Origin: Ursus arctos
Lineage: Eukaryota; Chordata; Mammalia; Carnivora; Ursidae
NCBI RefSeq assembly: GCF_023065955.2
Contig: NW_026622986.1
Coordinates: forward strand, 12,983,848-13,047,847
Direction: 5' to 3'
Length of the DNA stretch: 64,000 nucleotides
Shown: positions 37,338-49,432 of the stretch, one piece after another
Position numbering within the stretch: the first letter of the stretch is position 1
Layout: each line of letters begins with the position of its first letter
Translations under genes and position numbers: made by a program
The notes under the pieces: generated by a model
Told to the model about the DNA's origin: nothing
Databases searched by the model: none
Seen by the model: only the letters and a program-made list of their open reading frames with translations

Positions 37338-37437
37338 GAAAAGAAAAGAAAAGAAAAGAAAAGAAAAGAAAAGAAAAGAAAAGAAAAGGAAAGAAAAGAA
37401 AAGAAAAGAAAAGAAAAGAAAAGAAAAGAAAAGAAAG
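37338..37437. repeat. (AAAAG)n microsatellite, about 20 units
   Basis: About 100 bp of nearly pure AAAAG with one GGAAAG variant, directly ahead of a SINE and inside the L1. It is probably length-variable between individuals. Confidence 0.95.
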
Positions 37438-37443
37438 ATAGAT

Positions 37444-37632
37444 GGGGTGCCCGAGTGGCTCAATTGGTTAAGCGGCTGCCTTCAGTTCAGGTCATGATCC
37501 CAGCATCCTGGGATCAAGCCCTGCATCAGGCTCCCTACTCTGTGGGGAGTCTGCTTCTCCCTCTCCCTCTGCCTGCCACTCCCCCTGCTTGTGCTCTCTG
37601 TCAAATAAATAAATAAAATCTTTAAAAAAAAA
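37444..37632 (+). repeat. SINEC after the AAAAG tract
   Basis: It starts 'ggggtgcccgagtggctcaa' and ends with poly-A followed by more AAAG/AAAAG units. Confidence 0.92.
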
Positions 37633-37887
37633 AAGAAAAGAAAGAAAGGAAAAAAGAAAAAAAAGAAAGAGGAAAAGAAAAAAATAAAATCAGAAATGAA
37701 AGAGAAAATATCATAACACAAACCACAGAAACATAAAGAATCATAAGAGACTCCAATGGACAATTATACACCAACAAACTGGATAACCTAGAAGAAATGA
37801 ATAAAGTTGTAGGCACACACTACCTACCAAGCGCGAATCGGGAAGACAGAAAATCTGGACAAACTAACAACTAAAGAGACAGAATCA

Positions 37888-38086
37888 GGGGCGCCTGGGT
37901 AGCGCAGTCGTTAAAGCGTCTGCCTTCGGCTCAGGGCGTGATCCTGGCGTTCCAGGATCGAGTCCCACATCAGGCTCCTCCGCTGGGAGCCTGCTTCTTC
38001 CTCTCCCACTCCCCCTGCTGTGTTCCCTCTCTCACTGGCTGTCTCTGTGTCACATAAATAAATAAAATCTTTAAAAAAAAAAAAAG
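37888..38086 (+). repeat. SINEC
   Basis: 13-bp duplication agagacagaatca at 37875-37887 and 38087-38099. Subfamily with 'gtagcgcagtcgttaaagcg'. Confidence 0.95.
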
Positions 38087-38120
38087 AGAGACAGAATCAG
38101 TAATCAAAAATCTCCCAACA

Positions 38121-38335
38121 GGGGCACCTGGGTAGCTCAACTGAGCAACCAACTGTTGGTTTTGGTTCAGACTGTGATCTCAGGGTTGTGGAACTGGCCC
38201 CTACATCAGAGGCTCCATGCTCACCATGGAATCTGTTTGACCCTCTCCCTCTGCTTCTCCCCCCAACTCATGTGCATGCACTCTCTCTCTCTCTCAAACA
38301 AATAAATAAAATAATAAAATAATTTTTTCTAAATT
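38121..38335 (+). repeat. SINEC
   Basis: The flanking tcccaaca (38113-38120 and 38336-38343) supports the ends. Confidence 0.9.
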
Positions 38336-39067
38336 TCCCAACAAACGAAAGCCATTACCAGATGGCTTCCCTGGTGAATTCTACCAAATATTTAAAGAAG
38401 AATTAACACCAATCCTTTGCAGACTCTTCTAAAAATTGAAGAGAACACTCCCAAACTCATTTTACAAAGCCAAAACTACCCTGACACCAAAGCTAGGTAA
38501 GGACACTACAAGAAAACTACAGGCCCATATCCCTGACGAATATACATGTAAAAATTCTCAACAAGGATTAGTAAATTGAATTCAATAGCACATTAAAAAG
38601 ATCATATAACATAACCAGAAGGGATCTATCCCCGAAATGCAAGATTGTTTCAACATATGCAAATCACCACGTGTTATTAAGAGAAAGATAAAAATTGTAT
38701 AATCATCTCAATAGATGCAGAAAAAGCATTTGACCAAATTCAACATCCTTTCATAACAAAAGCTCTCAAGAAATTGGTTATAGAAAAAATGTTCGTCAAC
38801 ATAATAAAAGTCACATATGACAAGCACACTGCTAACATCATATTCTAGGGTAAAAGATTAAAAACTTTTTCTCTAATATCAGCAACAAGGTAAGGGTGCC
38901 CATACTCATCACCTCTATTCTACATAGTACTGGAAGTTCTGACCAGAGCAATTATACAAAAAAAAGAAATAAAAAGCATCCAAATCAGAAAGGAAGCAGT
39001 TAACAGTCTGTTTGGAGATATGACCTTCTATATACAATATTCTAAAGACTCCATCAAAAAATACTAG

Positions 39068-39273
39068 AGGGGCGCCTGGATGGCTCAGTCAGTTAAGCAT
39101 CTGACTTTGGCTCAGGTCCAGATCTCAGGGTCCTGGGATGAGCCCTGCATCAGACTCCCTGCTTAGCAGGGAGTCTGCTTCTCCCTCTCCCTCTCCCTTT
39201 ACTGTCTCCCCTGCTTGTGATCGCTCTCTCTCTCTCTCTCTCTCTGAAACAAATAAATAAAATCTTAAGGAAA
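39068..39273 (+). repeat. SINEC
   Basis: Flanking aaaaaatactaga at 39055-39067 and about 39274-39286. Confidence 0.93.
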
Positions 39274-40079
39274 AAAAAATACTAGAACAAGAGAACTCAG
39301 TAAATTCGCAGGATACAAAATTGGTACACAGAAATCGATTGCACTTCAATACACTAACAATGAAATACATGAAAAAGAATTTTTTTAATTCCATTAATAG
39401 CATATAAAACAATATATCACAAACACTAAAATACAACTTTTTGTACTGCAATTGTATTGATTTTACGTAGTAGAAAAAAATTAGCATCAAAAATAAGAAA
39501 ATACATGGGAATAAATTTAACCAAGGAGGTGAAAGATCTGTATTATGAAAACTATTAAGACCTTGATGAAAAAAACTGAACACACAAATAAATGGAAAAA
39601 TATCCCATTTCATGGATGGGAAGAATATTATTAAAATACCCATACTGCCCAAAGCCATCTATAAAGTCAATGCAATCCTTATCAAAATTCCAATGACATT
39701 TTTCACCGATAGAAAAAACAATCCTAAATTTTATACGGAACCACAATATATCCCAAATAGCCAAAGGAATCCTAAGAAAAAAGAACAAAGGTGGAGGCAT
39801 CACACTTCCTGATTTTAAACTGTATTACAAAGCTATAATAATCCAAAAAGTATGGCACTGGAATAAAAACAGACACATAGACCAGTGGAACAGAACTGAG
39901 AGCCCAGAAATAAACCCTCACGTATATAGTCTGGTAACATTTGACAAGGGAGTCAAGAACACTCAGTGGAGAAAAAATAATCTCTTCAATAAATGGTGTT
40001 GAGAAAACTGGATATTCACACGCAAAAGAATGAAATTAAACCCCTATCTTATACCATTCACAAAAATTAACTCAAAAAG

Positions 40080-40447
40080 TTTGCAACACTGTGGATGGAA
40101 CTAGAGGGTATTATGCTAAGCAAAATAAGTCAATCAGAGAAAGACAATTATCATATAATCTCACTGATATGTGCAATTTAAGAAACAAAACAGAGGATCA
40201 TAGGGGAAGAGAGGGAAAAATAAAATAAGATGAAACCAGAGACAGAGATAAACCATAAGAGTTAGCTCTTAAGCATAGGAAACAAACTAAGGGTTAATGG
40301 AGGGGTAGGGGGTAGAGGGCTGGGGTAACTGGATGATAGACATTAAGGAGGGCATGTGATATAATGAGCATTGGGTATTACATAATGCTGATGAACACAG
40401 ACCTGTACCTCTGAAACCAATAATACACTGTATGTTAATAAAAAAAG
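40080..40447 (+). mobile_element. Carnivore L1 3' end (368 bp) inside the L1
   Basis: Perfect 15-bp duplication aattaactcaaaaag at 40065-40079 and 40448-40462. It begins in the C-terminal part of ORF2 ('tgcaacactgtggatggaac') and ends with 'cactgtatgttaataaaa'. Confidence 0.95.
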
Positions 40448-40645
40448 AATTAACTCAAAAAGGATTAAAGACTTAAGACTTGAAACCACAGAAGAAAACA
40501 TAGGGAAAGAAAACATAGGGAAAAACCTCCCTGACACTAATCCTGACAATGACTTTTTTGAATAAGACACCAAAAGCACCAGCAACAAAAGCAAAAAAAA
40601 TAAGTCGAACTACATCAAACTAAAAAGCTACAGCAAAGCAAAAAA

Positions 40646-40677
40646 CATCATCATCATCATCAACAACAACAACAAAA
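40646..40677. repeat. (ATC)n(AAC)n short tandem repeat
   Basis: Six CAT units followed by four CAA units within the L1. Confidence 0.85.
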
Positions 40678-40936
40678 ACCACACACAAAAATCAACAGAA
40701 TGATAATGCAACCTACAGAATAGGAGAAAGTATTTGCAAACCACCTATCCGGTAATGAATTAATATCCAAAGTGTATATATATAAGGAATTCCTACAAAG
40801 CAACAGCAAGCAAGCATGCAAGCCAATAAATAAACAAGGCAGAGAACCTGAAGAGTTTTCCAAAGAGACAGACAAATGCCCAACAAGTGTATGAAAAGAT
40901 GCTCAACATCACTAATCACCAGAACAAGGCAAATCA

Positions 40937-41092
40937 GGGGCGCCTGGCTGGCTCAGTCAGTAGAACATGAGACTCCTGATCTCAGGCTCATGAGTTCAAG
41001 CCCCATACTGGGTGCAGAGATTATTTTAAATAAGTTCATTAGATTTTTTTTAAAAAAAGAGAAAAAAAGGCAGGAAATACCTTTACAAAAGT
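40937..41092 (+). repeat. Short SINEC-type element
   Basis: It starts 'ggggcgcctggctggctcag', has no CT-rich middle, and ends 'gtgcagagattattttaaat' plus an A-rich tail. The flanking word gcaaatca is present on both sides. Confidence 0.88.
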
Positions 41093-41162
41093 GCAAATCA
41101 AAACCATAATGAGGTTATCACTTCACACCTATTAGAATGGCTCTCATCAAAAAGATAAGACA

Positions 41163-41303
41163 GGGGATGCCTGGGTGGCTCAGTTGGTTAAATGTCCAAC
41201 TCCTGATCTCAGCTCAGTTCTTGAACTCTGCATTGTCAGTTCAACCCCACGTTGCGCTCCACACTGGGCATGGAGCCTACTTTAAAAAAACAAAAACAAA
41301 AAA
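41163..41303 (+). repeat. SINEC, shortened form
   Basis: It starts 'ggggatgcctgggtggctca' and ends 'tgggcatggagcctacttta'. The flanking gataagaca is present on both sides. Confidence 0.88.
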
Positions 41304-42919
41304 ATGATAAGACATAACAAGCGTAGGTAAGGATAGGAGGAAAGGGAAACCTTTTGGCGTGTGGCCAACTGGTGTGCGTAAACTGGTGCAGTCACTATGG
41401 AAAACAGTATAAAAGTTCCTGAAAAAAATAAAAATAGAACTACTATATGATCCAGAAATCCCATCTCTAGGTATATATACAAGTGAAATGAAATCAGGAT
41501 CTTGGAGAGATATCTGCACTCCAACGTTCACTGTAACATTATTCATAATAGACAAGATAAGGGAACAAACTAAAATGTCCACCTACAGATGAATGGATAA
41601 AGATGTGGTGCATACAAAACACACACACAGAACTATATTCAGCCATGAGAAACAGGAAATCCTACCATTTGCAACAACACAGGATGGATCTTGAGGGCAT
41701 GGGTATACCATAAAAAACTATATGGTACCAACTTATATGTGAAATCAAAAAAAGCCAAACTCATAGAAACAGAGTTTACAGTGGTTGCCAAAGGTGGGGG
41801 TGGGAGGAATGGGGAGATGTGGGTAAAGGGTACAAACTTCCAGTTATGATATGAATAAGTTCTGGGGAATCTAATGTACAGCATGGTAACAACAGTATTA
41901 ATAATACTGTATCATATACCTGAAAAGTTGCTAAGAGTGGATCTTAAAGGCTCTTACCACAAAACAAAGTGGTAATTATGTGAGATGATGGAAGTGTCAA
42001 CTAACCCTATTATGGTAATCATTCTGTAAAGTATACGTGTACCAAATTATCATGTTGTACACCTTAAATTTACACAATGTTGCATGTCAATCATATCTCA
42101 GTGTACCTGGAAAAAAATTTAATAAATAAAATTTATATGGAGAGACAAAAGACCTAGAACAGCCAACACACAATTTTGAGAACAAAGTTGGAGAACTGAC
42201 ACTACTCAACTTCAAGACTCACCGTAAAGCCATAGTAATCAAGACAGTGTGGTACTGCCAAAAGAACGGAAATACAAATCTAAAGAACAGAATAGAGAGC
42301 CCAGAAATAGTCCCACATAAATACAGGCAATTGATCTTTGACAAGGGAGCAAAGGCAATACAATGGAGCAAGAAAAATCTTTTCAACAAATAGTGCTGGA
42401 ACACATGGACATCCACATGCAAAAAAAAGAATCTAAACAAAGACTTTACATCCTTCACAACAATTAACTTAAAATTTATTACAGACCTACTTAAATGTAA
42501 AACCCAAAACTATAAAACTCCTAGAAGGGAACATAAAAGAAAATCTAGGTGACCTTGGGTTTGGCAATGACTTTTAGATATATTAAAGACATAATCCATC
42601 AAAGAACGAATAAGTTAGACTTCATTAAAATTAAAAATTTCTAAAAAAAATGTAATTAAAAATGTCTGCCCTGCAAAGACACTGTCAAGAGAATGAAAAG
42701 ACAAGACACAGAATGGAAGAAAATATTTGCAAAGCATACCTGATAAAGATTATCAAAAAAAATACAAAGAACTCTTAATAAGAAAACAAACAATCCAATT
42801 AAAAATGGATCAAAGACCTTACAGACACCTCATCAAAGAAGATACACAGAAAATAAGAATATGAAAATATGCTCCACATCATATGTCATCAGGGAATGCA
42901 ATTTAAAACAAGTTATCAC

Positions 42920-43127
42920 AGGGGTGCCTGGGTGGCTCAATCGATTAAGCATCTGCCTTCATCTCAGGTCATGCATGATCCCAGGGTCCTGGGATTCAGC
43001 CCCGCATCAGGCTCCCTGCTCACCTGGGAGCCTACGTCTTCCTCTCCCTCGGCCTGCCACTCCCCTTGCTTGTGCGCATACTCTAATAAATAAATAAAAT
43101 CTTTAAAAATAATAATAATAAATAAAA
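42920..43127 (+). repeat. SINEC inside the outer L1
   Basis: Flanking aagttatcac at about 42910-42919 and 43129-43138. The tail contains (AAT)n. Confidence 0.93.
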
Positions 43128-43945
43128 TAAGTTATCACTATATACCTATTAGAATGGCCAAAATCCAGAACAATGACAACACCAAATGCTGATAAGGATA
43201 TGGAGCAACTCGAACTTTCATTCATCTGTGGTGGGAATGCAAAATGGTATAGCAACTTAGGACCTCCAAACTATGTACACATAAAAACTTGAACAAAAAG
43301 GTTTATAGCAACCTTTACTCATAATTGCCACAACCTGGAAGCAACCAAGATGTCCTTCAGTGGGTTGAACAGATAAATAAACTGTAGTACATCCAACAAT
43401 GCATATTATTCAGAGCTAAAAACAAATGAGCTATCAAGATAGGAAAGGACATGGAGAAACCTTAAATGCATATTACTATGTGAAAAAAGCCAATCTGAAA
43501 AGGGTACATAATATATGATTCCAACTACTATATGATATTCTTGAAAAAGCAGACCAGTGGAGACAGTAAAAAGATCACTGACTGATTGCCTGGGATTAGA
43601 AGGAAGGGATGAATAGGTGAAGCACAGAGGATTTTTAGGGCAGCGGAATTACTGTGTATGATACTATAATGGTGTATAGCTGTCATTACACATTTGTCAA
43701 AACCCAGATAAAGTACAACGCCAAAAATTAACCCTTAACTATGCAAACTAGTAAACTATAGACTCTGGGTGATAATAATGAGTCAATGTAGGTTCATCAA
43801 CTGTAACAAAAAAACCATCCCAGTGGGGGATGTTGATAATGTGGGAGGTTATGCATGTGTAGGGATAGAGAGTATATGGGAAATCTCCTTACCTTCCACT
43901 CAGTTTTGCTGTGAAATTAAAACTACTCTTAAAAAGTCTATTTTA

Positions 43946-44134
43946 GGGGTGCCTGAGTGGATCAGTCATTAAATGTTTGCCTTTGGCTCAGGTCATGATC
44001 CCAGGGTCCTGGGATCGAGCCCAACATCAGCTCCCTGCTCAGCAGGAAACCTGCTTCTCCCTCTCCCACTCCCCTTGCTTGTGTTCCCTCTCTCGTTGTC
44101 TCTGTCTGTCAAATAAATAAAATCTTTAAAAAAA
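43946..44134 (+). repeat. SINEC at the L1 tail, first of three
   Basis: It starts 'ggggtgcctgagtggatcag'. The target word 'agtctatttt' recurs as 'ggtctattatta' after it. Confidence 0.92.
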
Positions 44135-44149
44135 GGTCTATTATTAAAA

Positions 44150-44358
44150 GGGGCACTTGGGTGGCTCAGTCAATTAAGCGTCTGCCTTCGGCTCAGGTCA
44201 TGATCCTGGGGTCCTGGGATCAAGCCACGCATTGCATTGACTCCCTGCCCAGCAGGGAGCTTCCGCAGGGAGCTTCCTTCTCCCTCTCCCTCTGCAGCTC
44301 CACCTGCTTGTGTTCTCTCTCTCTCTCTCTCAAATAAATGAATAAAATCTTTAAAAAA
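44150..44358 (+). repeat. SINEC, second of three
   Basis: It starts 'ggggcacttgggtggctcag'. A 13-bp local duplication 'gcagggagcttcc' occurs within it at about 44250-44278. Confidence 0.92.
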
Positions 44359-44420
44359 AAACAAAAAACAAAAATATCTTTAAAAAAACAAAAAAAAAGT
44401 CTATCTTTAAAAAGGGAAGA

Positions 44421-44623
44421 GGGGCGCCTGGGTGGCTCAGTCGTTAAGCGTCTGCCTTCGGCTCAGGGCGTGATCCCGGCATTCTGGGATCCAGCCCCAC
44501 ATCAGGCTCCTCCGCTGGAAGCCTGCTTCTTCCTCTCCCACTCTCCCTGCCTGTGTTCCCTCTCTCACTGGCTGTCTCTCTCTCTCTTTGTCAAATAAAT
44601 AAATAAAATCTTTAAAAAAAAAA
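44421..44623 (+). repeat. SINEC, third of three
   Basis: Duplication aaagggaaga at 44411-44420 and 44624-44633. Confidence 0.95.
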
Positions 44624-44712
44624 AAAGGGAAGAAATCCGTTAACCTCAATATGTTAGCTCCAACATAGTTTTGGTCTATCAGCAGTATAGCACAGTCACT
44701 AAAGTTCAGACT

Positions 44713-44930
44713 ATAGAACAGGGCTCTACAAACTATGATCCTCGGGCTAAACACTTGTTCTTGCAAACGAAGTTTTATTAGAACACAGTCATACCTATTA
44801 ATTTATATATACTTTCTTACTCCAAAGGCAGAGTTGAGTAGTTATGACAGATCATATGGCCTGCAAAGCCTAAAACAATTACTATCCAGCCCTTTTCTGA
44901 AAACATCCTGCTCTAGCACAAGTGAGTCTC
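44713..44930 (-). mobile_element. hAT-type DNA transposon remnant, copy 2
   Basis: Inverted relative to the copy at 4688: 'gaagttttattagaacacag', 'gagtagttatgacagatcat' and 'ggcctgcaaagcctaaaaca' in the reversed order. Confidence 0.65.
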
Positions 44931-45476
44931 AACCCTAGGAGGATATCTACACCTTCTAGTTTTAAAAAAAAATCCAGAGGCCTGGGCTTGATCTAATCCT
45001 CATTTTCCCTTAAAAAGATTATAATCTCATTGGTCTGGGGTAAGGCCATTAGCTATTACTGTATCAGTACCAAAAATGTGTACAAAACAGCAAAATATAC
45101 AAGATAAAAGTGAGGATATCCAATAATATAAAGGCAGGACATTAATAGACCACAAAGACCACACAGTCCTACTTAATAAATTGGAGCCTTAAGTTTGGCT
45201 CTGATCTCTATGAAACCACAAAGATAAAAGAAACAAGATCATTACATGATTTATAGCATTTACGAAGTCAAAACATCTTGGTGGAAGCAAATTTTCTAGG
45301 ATTTCTGTCCGTAAAAGGAACGTTTTATTGCAATTCTTCTCAATGATGTAAATATATTATTTACTCTTCCACTCGCCTTAAGCCATCTCACCTCTTCACT
45401 CAAAACCAAAGTAAAAGAAAACAAAAACTCAGACAGTAGAAGGATTTTCATATAGGTAGTACCATGCTGCCTTTCT

Positions 45477-45478
<2 letters not shown>
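44931..45478. other. Intronic stretch, nothing recognised
   Basis: No coding or named repeat signature is seen. Confidence 0.4.

Positions 45479-45516
<38 letters not shown>
45479..45516. repeat. (GT)19 microsatellite
   Basis: 38 bp of pure GT. Confidence 0.97.
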
Positions 45517-45517
<1 letters not shown>

Positions 45518-45899
45518 CAGAAGTGAGGAATAAGGATGAGTGGAAGAAATGCACAACTGAATTGGAGGTAAGTGGCTTCACATTCCACAAGATACTAATA
45601 AACACTAATAATAAATCCACTAATGCAAGCAGTCCTGAGTCATGACACTTAGTTCATACAAAAACAATTTATTTAGACCTATAAATCAATTCTCCCGCAA
45701 TTACCCACTTACTCATTGGTATCTGTTGACTATGCCAAGTGTGTCTAGACAAAGGAACAGAATACCTATCAGGACACAGCAAAAGCACAATTTCATCTTA
45801 TCAGTGTTAAATTTAAAACGTGGTTTCTGTTTTCAAATATGGGAAACTCTGAACTGGTTATCTACATTTTAATGACAGCAGTCTGCCTGGTTTGGGGTG

Positions 45900-45950
45900 T
45901 TTTTTTTTTTTTTTTTTTTTTTTTTTGGTGTGCGTATGTGCGTGTGTGTG
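45900..45950. repeat. Poly-T run followed by GT-rich tract
   Basis: 27 Ts at 45900-45926 then a degenerate GT repeat. It may be the tail of an otherwise unrecognised minus-strand retroelement. Confidence 0.8.
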
Positions 45951-45999
45951 TTTTGTCTCCCTATTTTTTGACTGAGCTCTCATCTTCTCCACTACTCTC

Positions 46000-46165
46000 C
46001 CTTACATCTGACACTACCAAAGCAAACTACTTGTATCTCTCTCAAACATGCATTGGTACACATGCTGTTCCTACTACCTACCACCCTTGCCTCCCAATCT
46101 CCCTTGCCCCTGAACTCTTTAAACTCATGACTCAGCTAAACTCAGTCTTTATGAGGTCTTCCCTG
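46000..46165 (+). repeat. L2 fragment
   Basis: 'acatgctgttcctactacct' and 'tgaggtcttccctgaaaccc' fit the 3' part of LINE-2. Confidence 0.55.
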
Positions 46166-46880
46166 AAACCCCTGACTACTGAACTGTTCCTTAGAAGTCT
46201 CCCTAAAAGTTTCTTTTTAAAAGGGGCAATTCACATATAAGTCAAACATGTTTTAGAAGTATTTATAGAAAGACTCTATGTACCTAAAAATGTCAACATC
46301 TATAATACAGAACATACGACAGAATATCAAAATTAACATTAGAAGGAGAAACTTGCACCTCAACCTCACGTCATCATACTATATAGCCAGAGACCTTGGA
46401 GTCCCTTTCCTCTCTCACCTCCCTCTCCCAGCTTCTACCCACACAGCCAGCTAACAGTCAAGCCTCATTCCTATTTTCCAACCCACTGCTCTGCCAATCA
46501 ATTCAACTGTGGAGGAGTAAAACCTGGGAAGTGTCTGAACCAACTGTGTACTAACGGTTGAAAAGAGAGGATCTATAGATTGACTTCTGTGACTGCAAAT
46601 TACCTTCTGTAGGCGTAGTAGCATTATGTTGGAGGAGAACGGCTATAGGTAAAGTAAGTCATCTCTGAGTTCTCCCTTTCCCTATCTACCCATATCCCCT
46701 TCACCAAGGTTTCCTGATACTTGCATTTATTCCTTCCTTTTTAATCATAACTGCAGCTATCTCAATTCAAGAAATATTCTTTGCATCTGGACAAATACAA
46801 CTCCTCTAACTAGTCATCAGGCATCCAGTCTGTCTCTTCACTAATCCATCCTGCACCAGTGCCAGATCAATCTTCCTAAA
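46166..46880. other. Intronic stretch, nothing recognised
   Basis: CT-rich in places; no coding or named repeat signature is seen. Confidence 0.4.
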
Positions 46881-47439
46881 CCACCTCAACTTTTGAGTAA
46901 AAAGTGGAAGGATACAAAATAAACCTGACAACAGTATGGGGAAGGCAATGAATAGGAACATGGGGAGCAGAAGAAGAAAGGGGAATTTTAGGTTTTGCCT
47001 TTAATGCAATAGTATTATTTGAATCCTTTATAGGAATGAATGTATTAAATATCTAGATGCTCTTAAAAAAAAATACTGCTTGACATTTTTTCTTTCCACA
47101 AGCAAAATTCTACTGACTGCCAAAACTAAAACTGAAAACCTTTCAAAAATAACAATTACTTTCTTCCATACAGAATATTTCCTCATTTAAATATCAGTAC
47201 TACAGATCAATTTTCTCCTCCCTAAATTTAAGGCTTTATAATCTGCTATTAGTCAATGATTTTTGCATAACAATATCACATATAATAGACACATTTCATC
47301 ACAGTACTTAGCACAGTCTTTCATAGAGTAGACAGTAAATATTTGTTGAATATCAAACTATTTGTTGAACTACTTGTAACATCCCTATAGCCACAACACT
47401 TCTTTTTCTAAAAAAGAAAAGTAGCCACAGCCTACCATA

Positions 47440-48105
47440 TTGATTCCATGCACTAGAGATTTTAGATAATTCACCACCACTTGCTACCATCAACTCTAAA
47501 CTAGCCTCTGCCCCATCTTTTCTTGAGCTTCTTTCAATCCATATACAAGCCTCCTTCCAGTCTGTTCTCCTAACATGAGTAATCTTTTTAAAAAGTAAAA
47601 ATGATAACGTGATTCCCATTGCTTAAAACTTTCAATGTCTTCTCATCAGTCTCATAAAAAAGACCAACATCCTGACCATAGCCTATAAAGCTTTATTTGA
47701 TCTCATCCTTACCCAACTCCTCAAAGGTCACTCTCCCCTCTTTGCTCACTACACTCTAAGGCACACACAGGTCTTTATCTTGTTCAAAATCATTTTCTCT
47801 TATTCACCTTTGGGCCTATAGATACAATGTTTCTGTTTCCTCTGGTAAGCACATTGTTTTCCTTCTCTCAAAAGTTCTTGGCTAACATATATTCACTCTT
47901 CAAATCTCAACTCCAACATTACTTCTTTGACACACTAGGCTAGGTGGGGGAACCTTATGTATATTCTCGGGTCAACATGTACTTCCCTAGATAAAGTTTA
48001 TTAAAGTATGTGATTTATTTGATTGGGGGGAGGCAGAGATTATCTGATTCACACAACACACTCTAGAACGTAATAAGCAACAAAAAGTTGCTGAATAAAC
48101 AGGTG
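47440..48105 (+). repeat. L2 (LINE-2) fragment
   Basis: 'attgcttaaaactttcaatg', 'taaaaaagaccaacatcctg' and 'aactccaacattacttcttt', then 'ttgctgaataaacaggtg' at the end, follow the order of the LINE-2 3' end. Confidence 0.7.
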
Positions 48106-48270
48106 ACAAATTAATATATTCTGTCGTACTGTGAACTCTGTTACATACAATTATACATATTTCATTTTACTGAACATTTCTCTTAGAACTTGGGATCCTA
48201 TAAAATTTTGACAATTTTCTTTAAGATCTTTATGGTATTCTCTGAATATTGTGACAGAAAGGGCATATCA

Positions 48271-48462
48271 GGGCACCTGGGTGGCTCAGTTGGTTAGACG
48301 TCTGCCTTTGGCTCGGGTCATGATCCAGGGGTCCTGGGATAGAGCCCCACATCAGGCTCCCTGCTAAGGAGGAAGCCTGCTTCTCCCTCTCCTTCCCACT
48401 TGTGCTCTCTATCTCTGTCTCTCTCTCTCAAATAAATAAATACGATCTTTAAAAAAGGGGGG
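48271..48462 (+). repeat. SINEC
   Basis: Duplication gggcatatca at 48261-48270 and 48463-48472, with extra Gs at the tail junction. Confidence 0.94.
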
Positions 48463-48656
48463 GGGCATATCACCTGGATGTCTTCCCACTATTCAAAGGA
48501 AAATTTGAATAGTATTATCAATTGAATGTTAATCAATGGAACACGGAGCCAAAAAAGAAAAAAGGTTTCTTAACCTTTTTGAAAAAAAAAATGGTTTAAA
48601 AAAGAAATGAATTAATCCAAAGCCTTTTTCATGAAAAGCATAAAAATATATAATAG

Positions 48657-48855
48657 TGGGACACCTGGGTGGCTCAGTCAGTTAAGCATCTGCATTTGGC
48701 TCAGGTCATGATCCCAGGGTCCTGGGATCAAGTCCCACATCAGGCTCCTTGCTCAGTGGGGAGCCTGCTTCTCCCTCTGCCTGCTGCTCCCCCTGCTTGT
48801 GCATGCTCCCCCAGCCCTGACAAATAAATTAAAAAAAAAAAAAAAAAACTTAAAA
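48657..48855 (+). repeat. SINEC
   Basis: It starts 'gggacacctgggtggctcag'. The tail is a long A-run followed by an (AT)n stretch. Confidence 0.92.
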
Positions 48856-48986
48856 AAAATATATATATATATAATGCCAGAAAACAGCTAAAACAAAAGC
48901 ATATCCTCCTATTTTGTTCCTTTCTACATTTTGGTTATTTTTATTTTTTAAGACATAAATACATTAGTATAGAAAAGGAAGACATG

Positions 48987-49181
48987 GAGCACCTGGGTGG
49001 CTCAGCTGGTTAAGCATCTGCCTTCAGCCTGGGTCATGATCCCAGAGTCCTGGGATCAAGACCCCCATCAGGCTCCCTGCTCAGCAGGGAGTTGGCTTCT
49101 CCTTCTATCCCCCACCCCCCGCTTGTGATCTCTCTCTCTCTCTCTCAAATAAATAAATAAAATCTTTTTAAAAAAAGAAAA
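48987..49181 (+). repeat. SINEC
   Basis: Duplication agaaaaggaagacatg / agaaaaggaagatatg at 48971-48986 and 49182-49197, one difference. Confidence 0.95.
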
Positions 49182-49231
49182 AGAAAAGGAAGATATGTGC
49201 CATGGGATAATATCAAGAATAGATTTCTTCA

Positions 49232-49432
49232 GGGGCGCCTGGGTGGCTCAGTCATTAAGCGTCTGCCTTCAGCTCAGGGCGTGATCCCGGGGTCCTGGGA
49301 TCGAGCCACGCATCGGGCTCCTCTGCTGGGAGCCTGCTTCTTCCTCTCCCACTCCCCCTGCTTGTGTTCCCTCTCTTGCTGGCTGTCTCTCTCTGTCGAA
49401 TAAATAAATAAAATCTTTAAAAAAAAAAAAAA
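49232..49432 (+). repeat. SINEC
   Basis: Perfect 17-bp duplication aagaatagatttcttca at 49215-49231 and 49433-49449. Confidence 0.96.

Larger units (their letters stand above)
34472..42126 (+). mobile_element. Near full-length L1, decayed, with eight later insertions
   Basis: A 5'-UTR-like GC-richer part at 34472-35990 is followed by ORF1-type text ('gaattcaaaatagctctttt', 'gagatcatcaacagcaccat', 'catcagaaaccttacaggtc'; about 36060-36860). ORF2 endonuclease and reverse-transcriptase text comes next (36860-40080: 'ccaacagcagcagaatacac', 'ccaatgggtcaaagaagaaa', 'gaattctaccaaatatttaa', 'agcaatacacctgaccaga'-like wording). A 3' region to about 42126 ends 'atatctcagtgtacctgg' plus an A-rich tail. 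A diverged flanking repeat of about 18 bp (34454-34471 and 42127-42144) marks the insertion site. Frames are broken. Six SINEs and two L1 3' ends sit inside it. Confidence 0.78.
34247..43935 (+). mobile_element. Old L1 (outer host), split by a near full-length L1
   Basis: ORF2-type text at 34290-34471 ('agaactaaataaatggagag', 'gatctatacaatgcaatccc') breaks off at 'taaagtttacatggaaag'. It resumes at 42127 with 'taaaatttatatggagag' and continues through 'ccatagtaatcaagacagtg' and 'ttgatctttgacaagggagc' to a 3' end at about 43935 ('gttttgctgtgaaattaaaa'). The two pieces are consecutive parts of the same L1 region. Confidence 0.8.

Noticed and set aside
37338..37437. Regular short repeat considered as a CRISPR-like or satellite array
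   Set aside because: It is a simple AAAAG microsatellite without spacers, in a mammalian genome.
39125..39658. Longest open frame in the window (177 codons, minus strand)
   Set aside because: It runs antisense through an L1 and a SINE. The N-terminal part is F/I-rich, as expected from reversed A-rich L1 sequence, with no domain or splice context.
45839..46240. 133-codon plus-strand frame with a poly-Phe stretch
   Set aside because: The poly-Phe is a 27-base T run, and the rest overlaps an L2 fragment. It is not a gene.
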